The notes under the pieces were generated by a model. It made no database searches. It worked only from the letters and a program-made list of their open reading frames with translations, and was not told the DNA's origin. Positions 18,094-27,474 of a stretch of 64,000 bases of DNA are shown here, piece by piece. Numbering within the stretch: position 1 is the stretch's first letter; each line of letters begins with the position of its first letter. The translations under genes and the position numbers were made by a program. Origin of the DNA: Winogradskyella sp. PG-2 (GTDB lineage: Bacteria > Bacteroidota > Bacteroidia > Flavobacteriales > Flavobacteriaceae); the NCBI RefSeq assembly GCF_000828715.1, contig NZ_AP014583.1, positions 742,001 through 806,000 on the forward strand. The letters are read 5' to 3'.

Positions 18094-18642
18094 TTAATCT
18101 GCTCTTTTTTTAGATTTCTGATAATAATTGCGTGATTCTCTCGCTATAAACATAACAGCCAAAACTATAAAACATGGTATACCAATATATTTTAGCTCGC
18201 TCAATAGAACGTTAACTCCCCATTCTGAAAAAAAACGCTCAACACCAATAGGAGATACTTTTATTTCTCTAAACGGAAAAAAATATCTCGAATTTTCAAA
18301 CGGTATAAAAAAACCAACTCCTTTTCCTCCAGATGTCATTGCGTCTAAAGCGCCATGAGATAATGTAGAGAGAAACAAAACAATTGAAAATATAAGTTTT
18401 CTAGATTTTCCAAATAAAAATTAGAGTAAAACACTCTATAGCAACGCAAATAATAAAGAATGTGTAAAGCCTCTGTGACCAAAAGGATGTGAATATGAAA
18501 TTCCGAAATTAAAAGTTAAAACATCTAAATCTGGTAAAATTGAAGAACAAATGGCTAAAAACAAAAGCAATTTACTCGATTTAGAATCTATAAGTTTTGA
18601 TGTGGTAAAAGCGACTAATCCATGACCAAAGAGTGATGCCAT
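18094..18642 (-). pseudogene. Metal-dependent hydrolase (YdjM/DUF457-like), broken by two in-frame stops
   Basis: One continuous frame encodes a membrane hydrolase of the YdjM-like family: MASLFGHGLVAFTTSKLID, SILPDLDVLTF, HPFGHRGFTHSLLFALL, then after the breaks STLSHGALDAMTSGGKGVGFFIPF and SPIGVERFFSEWGV. The metal-binding His and Asp residues are retained (HG, PDLD, HRGFTH, SHGALDA). The frame is interrupted by TAG at 18436-18438 and TAA at 18421-18423, five codons apart and with no frameshift. The TAG falls where I would expect Trp (one base change from TGG). The two open pieces (68 and 94 codons) are therefore one dead gene, unless stops are read through. It overlaps dtd by one base. Confidence 0.8.
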
Positions 18643-19094
18643 TAGATTTTGTCTTTAGAGTCTATGATTATTGTCACTGGTCCGTCATTCACTAAATGGA
18701 CTTTCATGTCTGCCCCAAATTCTCCTGTTTGAATAGGTTTCCCTGATTCAGTTTTAAGTGTTTTTACAAAAGCTTCATAAAGCGGAATTGCAACATCTGG
18801 TTTAGCGGCTTTAATATAACTTGGACGATTCCCTTTTTTTGTACTTGCATGAAGTGTAAACTGACTTACTACAATTATATTTCCTTCAGCATCTAACAAT
18901 GAGGTATTCATCACATTATTTGTATCTGGGAAGATACGTAGATTCAAAATCTTGTTACAAAGCCAATTGATATCATCTTGACTATCTTCACTAACAATTC
19001 CTAGAAGAATTAATAGCCCCTTTTTAATTGATGCAACTTCAGAGTTATTAATTATAACTGAAGCTTCTGAAACTCTTTGTATCACTACTTTCAT
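18642..19094 (-). CDS. dtd: D-aminoacyl-tRNA deacylase
   Basis: Dtd removes D-amino acids (and glycine) wrongly attached to tRNA. The 150-residue protein has MKVVIQRVSEASVIIN at the start, the signature SQFTLHASTKKGNRPSYIKAAKPD (about residues 77-100) and the C-terminal NDGPVTIIIDS; SQFTL and GPVT are the two active-site motifs of the family. The start overlaps the rsgA stop by 4 bases and the stop overlaps the start of the broken hydrolase gene by one base, so the three form a tightly coupled operon. Confidence 0.95.
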   Translation of the reverse strand: MKVVIQRVSEASVIINNSEVASIKKGLLILLGIVSEDSQDDINWLCNKILNLRIFPDTNNVMNTSLLDAEGNIIVVSQFTLHASTKKGNRPSYIKAAKPDVAIPLYEAFVKTLKTESGKPIQTGEFGADMKVHLVNDGPVTIIIDSKDKI

Positions 19095-20041
19095 TCGTTA
19101 TCCCAATTATCAGTTCTATAATGTTCATTTTCTCCTTCTAGTATCTGAAGATAACTTCTGTATCTAGAATATGAAACCTCATCATTATCTAGCGCAGCTT
19201 TTACAGCACATTTAGGCTCTTTTAAATGCAAGCAATTATTGAATTTACAATCTTGTTTTAAAGCAAAAAATTCAGGAAAATAATCACCAACTTCTTCGCG
19301 TTCCATATCCACAACTCCAAAGCCTTTTATACCTGGAGTATCTATAATTTTAGCATCAAAACTTAAATCGAACATCTCTGCAAAAGTTGTTGTATGCTGA
19401 CCTTGCATATGTTGCTCAGAAATAGCCTTAGTTTTTAAATCTAATAAAGGTTCAATAGCATTTACTAAAGTAGATTTACCAACACCTGAATGACCTGCAA
19501 ACATACTGACTTTATCAATCATCAAATCTTTTACCTTTTCAATGTTTTCAGATGTTTTAGCAGAAATTTCTATACACTCATATCCAATTTGCCTATAAAC
19601 ACTTGCCAAATATTTCACCTCAAGCAAGGTCTCTTCTTCATAAGTATCAATCTTATTGAATAATAAAACAGTTTTTACAGAATAGGCTTCTGCTGTTACT
19701 AAAAAACGATCAATAAAACTGGTAAATGTCGTTGGATTATCAATAGTTACTAATAGAAATACTTGATCTATATTAGAAGCAATAATGTGTGTTTGCTTAG
19801 AGAGATTAACAGACTTTCTTACGATATAGTTTTTACGTTCTTCAATACGATTAATAACTCCTGTTTGGGTATTGTTTTTTGTTTCAAGCTCAAACTCTAC
19901 TATATCTCCTACCGCAATAGGATTAGTGCTTTTAATACCCTCTAACCTAAAACGCCCTTTAATTCTACATTCATAGAATTTACCGTTTATAGTTTTTACA
20001 GTGTACCAACTACCTGTAGATTTATATACTGTTCCTGTCAT
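19091..20041 (-). CDS. rsgA: Small ribosomal subunit biogenesis GTPase RsgA
   Basis: RsgA is a circularly permuted GTPase that checks late 30S subunit assembly. The 316-residue protein has an N-terminal OB fold (about 1-75), then the permuted GTPase motifs with G4 (LLFNKIDTYEEE) before G1 (GHSGVGKSTLVNAIEP) and G3 (IIDTPGIKGFG), and a C-terminal zinc region with CKFNNCLHLKEPKCAV. It is the first gene of the minus-strand rsgA-dtd-hydrolase transcript and is divergent from the gene at 20124. Confidence 0.95.
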   Translation of the reverse strand: MTGTVYKSTGSWYTVKTINGKFYECRIKGRFRLEGIKSTNPIAVGDIVEFELETKNNTQTGVINRIEERKNYIVRKSVNLSKQTHIIASNIDQVFLLVTIDNPTTFTSFIDRFLVTAEAYSVKTVLLFNKIDTYEEETLLEVKYLASVYRQIGYECIEISAKTSENIEKVKDLMIDKVSMFAGHSGVGKSTLVNAIEPLLDLKTKAISEQHMQGQHTTTFAEMFDLSFDAKIIDTPGIKGFGVVDMEREEVGDYFPEFFALKQDCKFNNCLHLKEPKCAVKAALDNDEVSYSRYRSYLQILEGENEHYRTDNWDNE

Positions 20042-20123
20042 TCATATTAATTAGACAATAGCAAAGGAAACAATTTTATAATAAAAATCATTATTTTAGA
20101 GTCCTAATACTAAAACACTTATC

Positions 20124-20618
20124 ATGAAAAAAAATTCCTTATTTATCGCAGCGATTGCTGTTGGCCTTGTTTCTTTTTCTTTTATCAATAAAGAAAATAC
20201 TAATGAAGAAAAATCAATGGCTCAGGTTGAGTACAAAGTTGTAACTGTAATTGAATCTGTTGTACCTAATGGACTTGGTAGATCTCGTATGATTTCTGCA
20301 AATGAAGTTAAAGATTACCAAGAGTATACAACGACAAGATCTGGTGATAAGGATAAAGATGAAAAAAACAAATCTAAAAGAGGAGACATCCGTATTAAAG
20401 ATTATGAAGAAACTAAATTATTAAACTTCTATAATTTAGGTGGTATTCGTTTCCAAAATATTGCGGCAAATGATGCTATAATGACGTCAAAGATTAATGC
20501 AATGATTGCTGAAGGTTGGGAAATCGCTTTTATAAATACTGGTGTTGAAAGTGTAGGAGGAAAAGGAGATAACAAAGGTATTTTTATTACTAGATATACT
20601 TTTAAAAGAAGTTTATAA
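20124..20618 (+). CDS. Hypothetical secreted protein
   Basis: I do not recognise a family. The 164-residue protein has a short N-terminal hydrophobic segment (KKNSLFIAAIAVGLVSFSFI) that could be a signal peptide or anchor, then VEYKVVTVIESVVPNGLGRSRMIS, a highly charged low-complexity stretch (about 73-91, rich in Lys and Asp) and a C-terminal part with NAMIAEGWEIAFINTGVES and KGIFITRYTFKRSL. The pattern of a strand at the start and a helix followed by EGWE resembles small DUF4177-like proteins, but this is only a resemblance. It is monocistronic, with a terminator following. Confidence 0.6.
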   Translation: MKKNSLFIAAIAVGLVSFSFINKENTNEEKSMAQVEYKVVTVIESVVPNGLGRSRMISANEVKDYQEYTTTRSGDKDKDEKNKSKRGDIRIKDYEETKLLNFYNLGGIRFQNIAANDAIMTSKINAMIAEGWEIAFINTGVESVGGKGDNKGIFITRYTFKRSL

Positions 20619-20634
20619 CTTGTTAATTCTAACT

Positions 20635-20673
20635 AAGGAAAAGGTTTGCAAATTAGCAAGCCTTTTCCTTATT
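20635..20673 (+). terminator. Rho-independent terminator
   Basis: AAGGAAAAGG (20635-20644) plus TTGC pairs with GCAAG and CCTTTTCCTT (ending 20670), giving a long stem with a 6-base loop. The T tract is interrupted. It lies 17 bases after the stop of the gene at 20124-20618. Confidence 0.7.
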
Positions 20674-20752
20674 CTTATCTTTCTTCAATACTATAACGCA
20701 CCAAATCTAAAAACTTTAATTCATCTACACGATATAAAAACAGATCTTATTG

Positions 20753-20803
20753 TTTAAGTTATTTATTAAAAAACGAATTAAAAAACGAATTAAATAACTT
20801 AAA
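20753..20803. repeat. 13-bp inverted repeat enclosing a direct repeat, upstream of the efflux operon
   Basis: TTTAAGTTATTTA (20753-20765) and its exact reverse complement TAAATAACTTAAA (20791-20803) flank 25 bases that contain AAAAAACGAATT twice, 13 bases apart. There is no T tract, so it is not a good terminator. It lies about 35 bases upstream of the candidate -33 element of the efflux operon and may be an operator. Confidence 0.6.
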
Positions 20804-20836
20804 ACATTAAACAAAATTGAAATAGCACTTAAATTA

Positions 20837-20867
20837 TTGGTTCATAAACAAATATGAACTACTTTTA
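20837..20867 (+). promoter_or_regulatory. Candidate promoter of the RND efflux operon
   Basis: TTG (20837-20839) and TACTTTTA (20860-20867) are 20 bases apart, fitting -33 TTG / -7 TAnnTTTG with one mismatch in the last base. The leader would be about 25 bases. The gene-free stretch 20619-20896 holds only this, the inverted repeat and the previous terminator. Confidence 0.4.
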
Positions 20868-20896
20868 TTATTTATACCAACTTAAACACCTAACCA

Positions 20897-23236
20897 ATGC
20901 GTCATTTCCCCAGTATTTTTATTGCTTTATGCATTACTGCGTTTTCTTTTGGCCAAACAAAAACATACAAAATAGGTTATCTACTGGATAAAAATTCTAC
21001 TGAAATAGAAGGGCTTTTAAAAGAATTGTCTAATGAAATATCTGCTGTTGTAGGTGAAGATGCAATTATAGAATTTCCTCAAAATAATATGTTGGTTAAC
21101 AACTTTGATACAACTATAGCATTAAACAACTACAATACTCTTGTACAAAACGACACCAATATCATTATTGCATTTGGAATAGTTAATAATGCCGTTATTT
21201 CTAAGATTGGCACTTATGAAAAACCAACTATCGTTTTTGGCGCATTGAGCGAAGAGTTACTGAAAGATCAGACCTTAGTTTCAAATATAAAAAACTACAC
21301 ATCGATTGTAACATCTCAATCTTATACTGAAGATATAAAGCTCTTGCAAAAGTTGTCTAATCCTAAAAAAATTGGAGTGATAGTAGAAAAAGCTTTCACT
21401 GACAATTTACCAATCGCTAAAACATTTGATGATATTGGCAGAGCATTAGATCTTGAAATGCGACTTATTACTTTTGAGAATTATTCTGATATAATAGCAA
21501 GCTTAGAGGATATTGATGCAGTATATCTAGCAGGTGGCTTTTACTTATCTGATAGTGAAATGCAGCAATTGGCAAATGTATTGATAGAAAAAAAATTACC
21601 ATCATTTACGTCTAATCCCGTTAAAGACGTAATGAATGGTATTCTTGCAACCAATCATGACCAATCTGAATTAAACCAATTTTTTAGAAGAATAGCTTTA
21701 ACAGTAGAGTCTGTTGTAAATGGTGATGATTTATCAACATTAAGCACAAAGTTAGAATCAAAAAGCACCTTAACAGTTAACTATAATACTGCTGAAAAAA
21801 TTGGTTTACCCCTCAAGTACAGTTTAATTGCATCAACCAGCTTTGTAGGTAACCCCAAAGAAATTGTAGCTGATAAGACTTATACATTAGTAAGCGTAAT
21901 GCAAGAAGTAATTGCCAAAAACTTGGAGTTGCAGACCATTGAAAAAGACATTAGTCTTACACAAAAAGATTTACAACTCGCTAAGAGTGACTACTTACCA
22001 GATATTTCTGCCGGTGCGACCGGAACATATGTAGATCCAGAGTTAGCAGAAGTTAGTAATGGTCAGAATCCTGAAGTTTCAACTTCTGGCAATGTAACAT
22101 TACAGCAAACCATATTCTCTGAAGCTGCAAATGCTAACATAAGTATACAGAAGTCATTGAGAGATGCACAGCAAGAAAAGTATAATAGTGAAGTTCTAAA
22201 CACTGTTTTTAATACAGCTACAGCTTATTTTACGGCTTTAATCCTAAAAGCAAATTTATCTATTCAGAATCAAAATTTAGAATTAACAAAGTATAACTTA
22301 AAAATTGCTACAGAAAATTACGAAGCTGGGCAGGCTGGGAAATCTGATGTTTTAAGATTTAAATCTGAAATGGCGCAGAATACGCAACAAATGGTTGAGG
22401 CGATTAATCAATTGGAGCAAGGTTATTATACATTAAATCAATTATTAAATAATCCAATAGATACAAAAATTGATGTTGAGGAAGCTGAATTGCAAAAAGG
22501 AATATTCAGTAATTATAATTACGAACAATTAGGACAATTTTTAGACGACCCAACGCTTAGAATCCCTTTTGTAAAGTTCTTAGTACAAGAAGCTATTGCT
22601 AATGCTCCAGAGTTAAAGGCTTTAGATTATAATCTAAAAGCTACTGAGCGAAGCGAACGGTTGTTTGGAGCTGGACGTTTTTTACCAACATTGGCATTAC
22701 AAGGTCAGTATAATTACGAATTTTCACGATCTGGAGCTGGAGCTAATTTCCCACAAACGTTTCCTGCATTACCAGATGGCTATTACACCGTTGGTCTAAA
22801 TGTATCTATACCTATTTTTAATCAGAATAAGCAAAATATAAACAAACAGATAGCTTCAATTCAAAAGGAACAAATTGAAATTTCCAAGGATAATGTTACT
22901 CTTAATATCGAAAAGAATATCAATGATGCTGTCCTAGAATTAATTAATCAAGTTTCAAATATTCAGTTATCAAAAGTATTTGAAGAAACAGCAAAAGAAG
23001 CCTTAGATTTAACGCAAACATCTTATGCCAATGGCGCTGTAAATATTGTTCAGTTATTAGATGCTCAAAATAATTATTTACAAGCTCAGCTTGCAAGTGC
23101 AAATGCAACATACAATTATTTACAAGGATCCATGCAACTAGAACGCTCTTTAGGTTTGTTTTTCTTATTACAAGATGAAAGTGAACGCCAAGCCTTTATT
23201 CAACGCTTTTTAGAATTTACTCAAAATAACGATTAA
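20897..23236 (+). CDS. Periplasmic-binding-protein / TolC-family outer-membrane fusion
   Basis: The 779-residue protein has a signal peptide (about 1-19, AFSFGQ), then a domain of about 290 residues (about 22-310) that looks like an ABC-type substrate-binding protein: TYKIGYLLDKNS, NIIIAFGIVNNAVI, KPTIVFGALSEELL, KKIGVIVEKAFTDNLPIAKTF, DAVYLAGGFYLSDSE and NPVKDVMNGILATNHDQ. After it comes a full TolC/OEP-type channel (about 335-779) with two long coiled-coil repeats (KNLELQTIEKDISLTQKDLQLAKSDYLP..., and QTSYANGAVNIVQLLDAQNNYLQAQ). It is the first gene of an RND operon, so it should be the outer-membrane channel. The extra domain would sit in the periplasm and may sense or gather substrate. 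Confidence 0.85.
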   Translation: MRHFPSIFIALCITAFSFGQTKTYKIGYLLDKNSTEIEGLLKELSNEISAVVGEDAIIEFPQNNMLVNNFDTTIALNNYNTLVQNDTNIIIAFGIVNNAVISKIGTYEKPTIVFGALSEELLKDQTLVSNIKNYTSIVTSQSYTEDIKLLQKLSNPKKIGVIVEKAFTDNLPIAKTFDDIGRALDLEMRLITFENYSDIIASLEDIDAVYLAGGFYLSDSEMQQLANVLIEKKLPSFTSNPVKDVMNGILATNHDQSELNQFFRRIALTVESVVNGDDLSTLSTKLESKSTLTVNYNTAEKIGLPLKYSLIASTSFVGNPKEIVADKTYTLVSVMQEVIAKNLELQTIEKDISLTQKDLQLAKSDYLPDISAGATGTYVDPELAEVSNGQNPEVSTSGNVTLQQTIFSEAANANISIQKSLRDAQQEKYNSEVLNTVFNTATAYFTALILKANLSIQNQNLELTKYNLKIATENYEAGQAGKSDVLRFKSEMAQNTQQMVEAINQLEQGYYTLNQLLNNPIDTKIDVEEAELQKGIFSNYNYEQLGQFLDDPTLRIPFVKFLVQEAIANAPELKALDYNLKATERSERLFGAGRFLPTLALQGQYNYEFSRSGAGANFPQTFPALPDGYYTVGLNVSIPIFNQNKQNINKQIASIQKEQIEISKDNVTLNIEKNINDAVLELINQVSNIQLSKVFEETAKEALDLTQTSYANGAVNIVQLLDAQNNYLQAQLASANATYNYLQGSMQLERSLGLFFLLQDESERQAFIQRFLEFTQNND

Positions 23237-23249
23237 CACAAAACACAAT

Positions 23250-24344
23250 ATGATAATGCTATCTAATCGAATCTTTAAAATAAGTAGTTTACTTATAGTA
23301 CTCCTTTTAATGAGTTGTGGAGAAAAAGAAGTTAAAGAAGAAGTTATTTTACGACCTGTAAAATATGGTGAAGTCACCTATTTGGGTGGAGAAAAAGCTC
23401 GTCAATTTAGTGGTACTGCCAAGACAGAAAAAATTGTTAATCTCAGTTTTAGAAGTAATGGGATTATTACTAAACTAGACATGAAGTTAGGTCAAAAAGT
23501 TAAAAAAGGTCAGCTATTAGGAACACTCGATAACGTTAGTGCTAGATTAAATTATGAGTCTTCTATTTCATCCAAAAACAGCTCGGAATCTCAAATGAAT
23601 ACTGCCAAACTATCATTAAACCGAGTGCGAACTTTATACGAAAAAGGTAGTGCTTCGTTAAGTGACTATGAAGCTGCAAAAAACTCATACAGAACAGCAG
23701 TCGCGAGTTTTGAATCTTCAAAACGTAGTGTTGCGATTCAACAAGATCAGATTCGATTTGGTTATTTATATGCTCCTGAAGATGGAGTTATTGCTTCTGT
23801 CGCTGCTGAAGTAGATGAAAACGTTACGCCAGGTCAAGTGGTTGGTGTTTTGAATGCGGGAACAGCAATTGAAATTGGTTTAGGCTTGCCAGAATCTGTT
23901 ATTAATACCGTAAAGAAAGACATGAAAGTAAAAGTGACCTTTACTGCTATTGAAGGTGAAACATTCAGTGCTATAATTACTGAGGTTGCTCCAGCTCTAG
24001 ATACTAACACATCTACATACCCAATTACAGTTATGGTAACGGATTCTGACGAACGCATTAAAAGTGGCATGGCTGCTAATGTGCTTTTTGAATTTGTTGA
24101 TGAAGACCTAGGAAAAGATATGCTCGTTGTTCCAGCCAGTGCTGTAGGTGAAGATGGAGATGGACGATTTGTCTTCTTAATAGAAGGTGAAAAAGATAAA
24201 GCAACTGTAAAGCGGCAAACAGTTACAATAGGTGAGCTTACTCCTGAAGGTTTTGAGATTAAAACAGGCCTAAATGCTGGTCAAAAAATTGCAACAGCTG
24301 GCTTACAGACATTATTAGATGGACAAGACGTAAAACTAAACTAA
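23250..24344 (+). CDS. RND efflux periplasmic adaptor (membrane fusion) lipoprotein
   Basis: The 364-residue protein links the RND pump to the outer-membrane channel. It has a lipoprotein signal peptide (IVLLLMSCGEKE), the split lipoyl motif (LDMKLGQKVKKGQLLGTLD at about 75-95 and FGYLYAPEDGVIASVAAEVDENVTPGQVVGV at about 170-200) around a helical hairpin (SESQMNTAKLSLNRVRTLYEKG...), and the beta-barrel and membrane-proximal parts (PALDTNTSTYPITV; LVVPASAVGEDGDGRFVFLIEG). It begins 13 bases after the fusion gene and ends 6 bases before the pump gene. Confidence 0.93.
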   Translation: MIMLSNRIFKISSLLIVLLLMSCGEKEVKEEVILRPVKYGEVTYLGGEKARQFSGTAKTEKIVNLSFRSNGIITKLDMKLGQKVKKGQLLGTLDNVSARLNYESSISSKNSSESQMNTAKLSLNRVRTLYEKGSASLSDYEAAKNSYRTAVASFESSKRSVAIQQDQIRFGYLYAPEDGVIASVAAEVDENVTPGQVVGVLNAGTAIEIGLGLPESVINTVKKDMKVKVTFTAIEGETFSAIITEVAPALDTNTSTYPITVMVTDSDERIKSGMAANVLFEFVDEDLGKDMLVVPASAVGEDGDGRFVFLIEGEKDKATVKRQTVTIGELTPEGFEIKTGLNAGQKIATAGLQTLLDGQDVKLN

Positions 24345-24350
24345 GCTTAG

Positions 24351-27300
24351 ATGAACTTAACAGCATTTTCCATCAATAGAAACCGAATTACATTTACAGT
24401 TCTTACCACAATTTTAATTATGGGTATGGTATTCTATCAATCGTTATCTCGAGATAGTATGCCTCCTTATACGGTTAGAGTTGCTACGGTAGTTTCGTCC
24501 TTCCCTGGTTCAAGTCCTGAGCGTGTAGAACAATTAGTAACTGATAAAGTTGAAAAAATAGTACAAGAATTACCTGAATTAAAAAAGGTAACAAGTACAT
24601 CTAGGTCAGGTCTTTCAGTAGTAACAGTAGAATTAAAAGACCAGGTAAAACCTGAAGATTTACAATCAGTTTGGGACAGACTAAGACGTAAGCTCTCTCA
24701 ATTACAAGGTTTACCCTCTGGAGTTAATCCAAATCTTAATGATGATGGTTTAGGTGAAGTTTTTGGCATTGCTGTAGGTTTAGTAATTGATGGCTATTCC
24801 TATGCTGAGGCTAAAGACTATGTGGATGATATAAAAGATGATCTTATAAAATTAGACTTAGCAGCAAAAGTTGAAGTTGGTGGAGTACAAGATGAACGCA
24901 TATTTATAGAATTTGACAATACAAGATTAAAAGAATATGGCTTATCTGCTTCTAAATTACAAAGTATTATAGGATCAACTAATATTCTAAGTTCTGGTGG
25001 ACAAGTTAATTTAGGTAACGAACGTATTATACTAGAACCCACTGGTAATTTTAATTCAATTGAAGATATTAAGCAAACGTTGATTCCTGTGGGAGATGGT
25101 ACTCAATTAGTATATTTAGGTGACATTACCACTGTAAAACAAGATTATATAGATCCTCCTAAACAATTAGTCACTGTAAATGGTCAAGAAGCTATTTCAA
25201 TGCATGTCAGTCTCAAAGAAGGGGCAAATGTAATTCAACTTGGATCTGATCTCGACCTTGTAATAAAGGAATGGAAAAATAAGCTTCCTGTTGGCCTTGA
25301 GCTAAAACGTTTGTCCTCTTTGGATACTTATATTGATAATAAGATTAGTGATTTTATTGTCAACTTAATTCAGTCTATATCTATTGTATTAATTGTAATG
25401 TTAGTTTTCTTAGGTGTAAGAACTGGAGGTATCATTGCAAGTTTAATACCAATGGTAACTATAATGACCTTAATGCTTATGGGAATTATAGATATGGGAT
25501 TAAATCAGGTAACTCTTGCGGCTCTTATTATGGCATTAGGTATGATGGTAGATAATGCCATTGTTGTTGCGGAAACTATTTTGGTAAAGATGGAGAATGG
25601 TGTAGAAGCTAAAAAAGCTGCTATTGATGCTTGTAGAGAACTATTTACACCACTGCTCATTTCTACCTTAACAACATCTGCTGCATTCTTGGCTTTTTAT
25701 ATGGCAGAATCTACAATGGGAGATATTGTAGGCCCAATATTCGTAGTAATTTCATTAGCATTATTATCATCTTGGATTTTGGCATTAACCGTAATCACCT
25801 TATTATGTTTTATGTTCCTTAAAGTGACACCAAAAGCTGAGAAAAAGGAATCTTTTATTGATAAAATCATCAATAAACTTAAACTCTATTATAAAAATTT
25901 AATACTCATAGCTCTCTCATATAAGCGCTTTGTACTGTTTGGAATTATTGCTGCATTCTTTTTGTCACTTTTAGGTTTTGGAAAAATCCCATTTGTATTC
26001 TTTCCAGATAGTGATCGTAACATGGTAACTATAGACATTAATTTACCCCAAGGTTCACGCATTGAAGCAACACAAGAAGTCATAAAAGATATTGAAGCGT
26101 TCATTGTATCTGATTTATTAGTAAATGATACTAGAGCTAATGGTATTTCAGATTGGTCTGCTTACATTGGCGAAGGCCCTTCTTCTTATGATCTAGGTTA
26201 TTCTACTGATGAGCCAGATGCAAGTTATGCTCATATCTTAATTAATACCTCAGACTTTATTTACAATAATGAAATTGTAGAAAAATTAGACAGCTATTGT
26301 TTTAATAATTTTCCTAATGCTGACATTAAAGTCGGACTCTTAGCTTCTGGTGGTGGTGGTACACCGATCGAGATTAAAATTTCAGGAGATAATCCAGATA
26401 TTTTAGCAAAACTTTCAGAACAGACTAAACAAAAACTAAAAACGGTTTCTGGTACTAAAAATATTAAAGATGATTGGGGACCAAAAACAAAAAAGTTTGC
26501 TGTTAATATTGATCAGAACAAAGCACAAATGGCTGGTGTTACTAGTGCTGATATAGCTACATCACTTCAAACTGTTTTAGATGGTTTTCAAACTGGTGAA
26601 TATCGTGAAAACGACAAGTCAATTCCTATCTTAATGCGCAGTAATGAAAGTCAACAACAAACCTTAGCATCTATAGAAACATTGAATATTTACGCACAGA
26701 ATTCTGGCAAAAGTGTTCCCTTACTCCAAGTGGCCAGTATTGAGCCAAAGTGGCAATATGCTAAAATAAAGCGACTAGATATTGATAGAACAATTAATGT
26801 AGGTTCAGAATTAAATGCCAATGGAAATGCTTCTGCAATAATGAAAATAATTACTCCTTATATGGAAGAAGTTTCTAAAGACTGGCCTGAGGGTTATACC
26901 TATAAGTTTGGTGGTGATGCTGAAAATACAGCAGAGAATATGGGTGCAGTTATAAGTTATTTACCACTTTCTGGTTTTATAATACTTCTCCTTTTAATTA
27001 TTCAGTTTAATTCAGTTAGAAAAACAATAATGGTAGCCTCTACTATACCATTAGGAATTATTGGCGTTGTAATTGGCTTATTAATATTTCAAGAACCTTT
27101 TGGTTTTATGCCTTTCTTAGGTGTTATTTCCTTAGCAGGAATAGTTATTAATAATGCAATCGTTTTAATAGACAGAATTCAAATAGAAGAAAGTGAAATA
27201 AAACGACCTATTGAAGATGCCATTATTGCTGCGTGTTTGCAACGATTTAGACCTATACTTCTAGCGACCTTCACAACAGTTTTAGGCTTAATTCCATTAT

Positions 27301-27464
27301 ATTTAAGTGGAGGAGAAATGTGGGAAGGTATGGCAGTAAGTATTATGATTGGTTTACTCTTCGGAACAGTAATCACATTGCTTTTTATTCCTTCATTCTA
27401 CAGTATTTTATTTAAAGTAAACTACAAGGGCTATAAATTTGATGAATCTATAATGGACGATTAG
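24351..27464 (+). CDS. RND-family efflux transporter permease
   Basis: The 1037-residue inner-membrane pump has the RND layout of 12 membrane segments and two large periplasmic loops. The N-terminus (TAFSINRNRITFTVLTTILIMGMVFYQSL) and FPGSSPERVEQLVTDKVE are typical. The proton-relay segment TM4 reads MALGMMVDNAIVVAETI (about residue 400) with one Asp rather than the AcrB Asp pair. The second half repeats the pattern (LPLSGFIILLLLIIQFNSVRKTI, SLAGIVINNAIVLIDRI, PILLATFTTVLGLIPLYLSGGEMWEGMAVSIMIG). The substrate cannot be read; it looks like the HAE (drug/hydrophobe) rather than the heavy-metal subgroup. Confidence 0.94.
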   Translation: MNLTAFSINRNRITFTVLTTILIMGMVFYQSLSRDSMPPYTVRVATVVSSFPGSSPERVEQLVTDKVEKIVQELPELKKVTSTSRSGLSVVTVELKDQVKPEDLQSVWDRLRRKLSQLQGLPSGVNPNLNDDGLGEVFGIAVGLVIDGYSYAEAKDYVDDIKDDLIKLDLAAKVEVGGVQDERIFIEFDNTRLKEYGLSASKLQSIIGSTNILSSGGQVNLGNERIILEPTGNFNSIEDIKQTLIPVGDGTQLVYLGDITTVKQDYIDPPKQLVTVNGQEAISMHVSLKEGANVIQLGSDLDLVIKEWKNKLPVGLELKRLSSLDTYIDNKISDFIVNLIQSISIVLIVMLVFLGVRTGGIIASLIPMVTIMTLMLMGIIDMGLNQVTLAALIMALGMMVDNAIVVAETILVKMENGVEAKKAAIDACRELFTPLLISTLTTSAAFLAFYMAESTMGDIVGPIFVVISLALLSSWILALTVITLLCFMFLKVTPKAEKKESFIDKIINKLKLYYKNLILIALSYKRFVLFGIIAAFFLSLLGFGKIPFVFFPDSDRNMVTIDINLPQGSRIEATQEVIKDIEAFIVSDLLVNDTRANGISDWSAYIGEGPSSYDLGYSTDEPDASYAHILINTSDFIYNNEIVEKLDSYCFNNFPNADIKVGLLASGGGGTPIEIKISGDNPDILAKLSEQTKQKLKTVSGTKNIKDDWGPKTKKFAVNIDQNKAQMAGVTSADIATSLQTVLDGFQTGEYRENDKSIPILMRSNESQQQTLASIETLNIYAQNSGKSVPLLQVASIEPKWQYAKIKRLDIDRTINVGSELNANGNASAIMKIITPYMEEVSKDWPEGYTYKFGGDAENTAENMGAVISYLPLSGFIILLLLIIQFNSVRKTIMVASTIPLGIIGVVIGLLIFQEPFGFMPFLGVISLAGIVINNAIVLIDRIQIEESEIKRPIEDAIIAACLQRFRPILLATFTTVLGLIPLYLSGGEMWEGMAVSIMIGLLFGTVITLLFIPSFYSILFKVNYKGYKFDESIMDD

Positions 27465-27474
27465 TATAACTTTA

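Noticed and set aside
18094..18642. Two separate small genes of 94 and 68 codons
   Set aside because: Both are in the same frame and together give one YdjM-like protein with motifs on both sides, so they are one broken gene.
20771..20790. CRISPR-like direct repeats (AAAAAACGAATT twice)
   Set aside because: Only two units, 13 bases apart, no spacer-repeat structure and no cas genes in the window.
20753..20803. Rho-independent terminator
   Set aside because: The stem is AT-only apart from one G-C pair and has no T tract; a good terminator already lies at 20635-20673.
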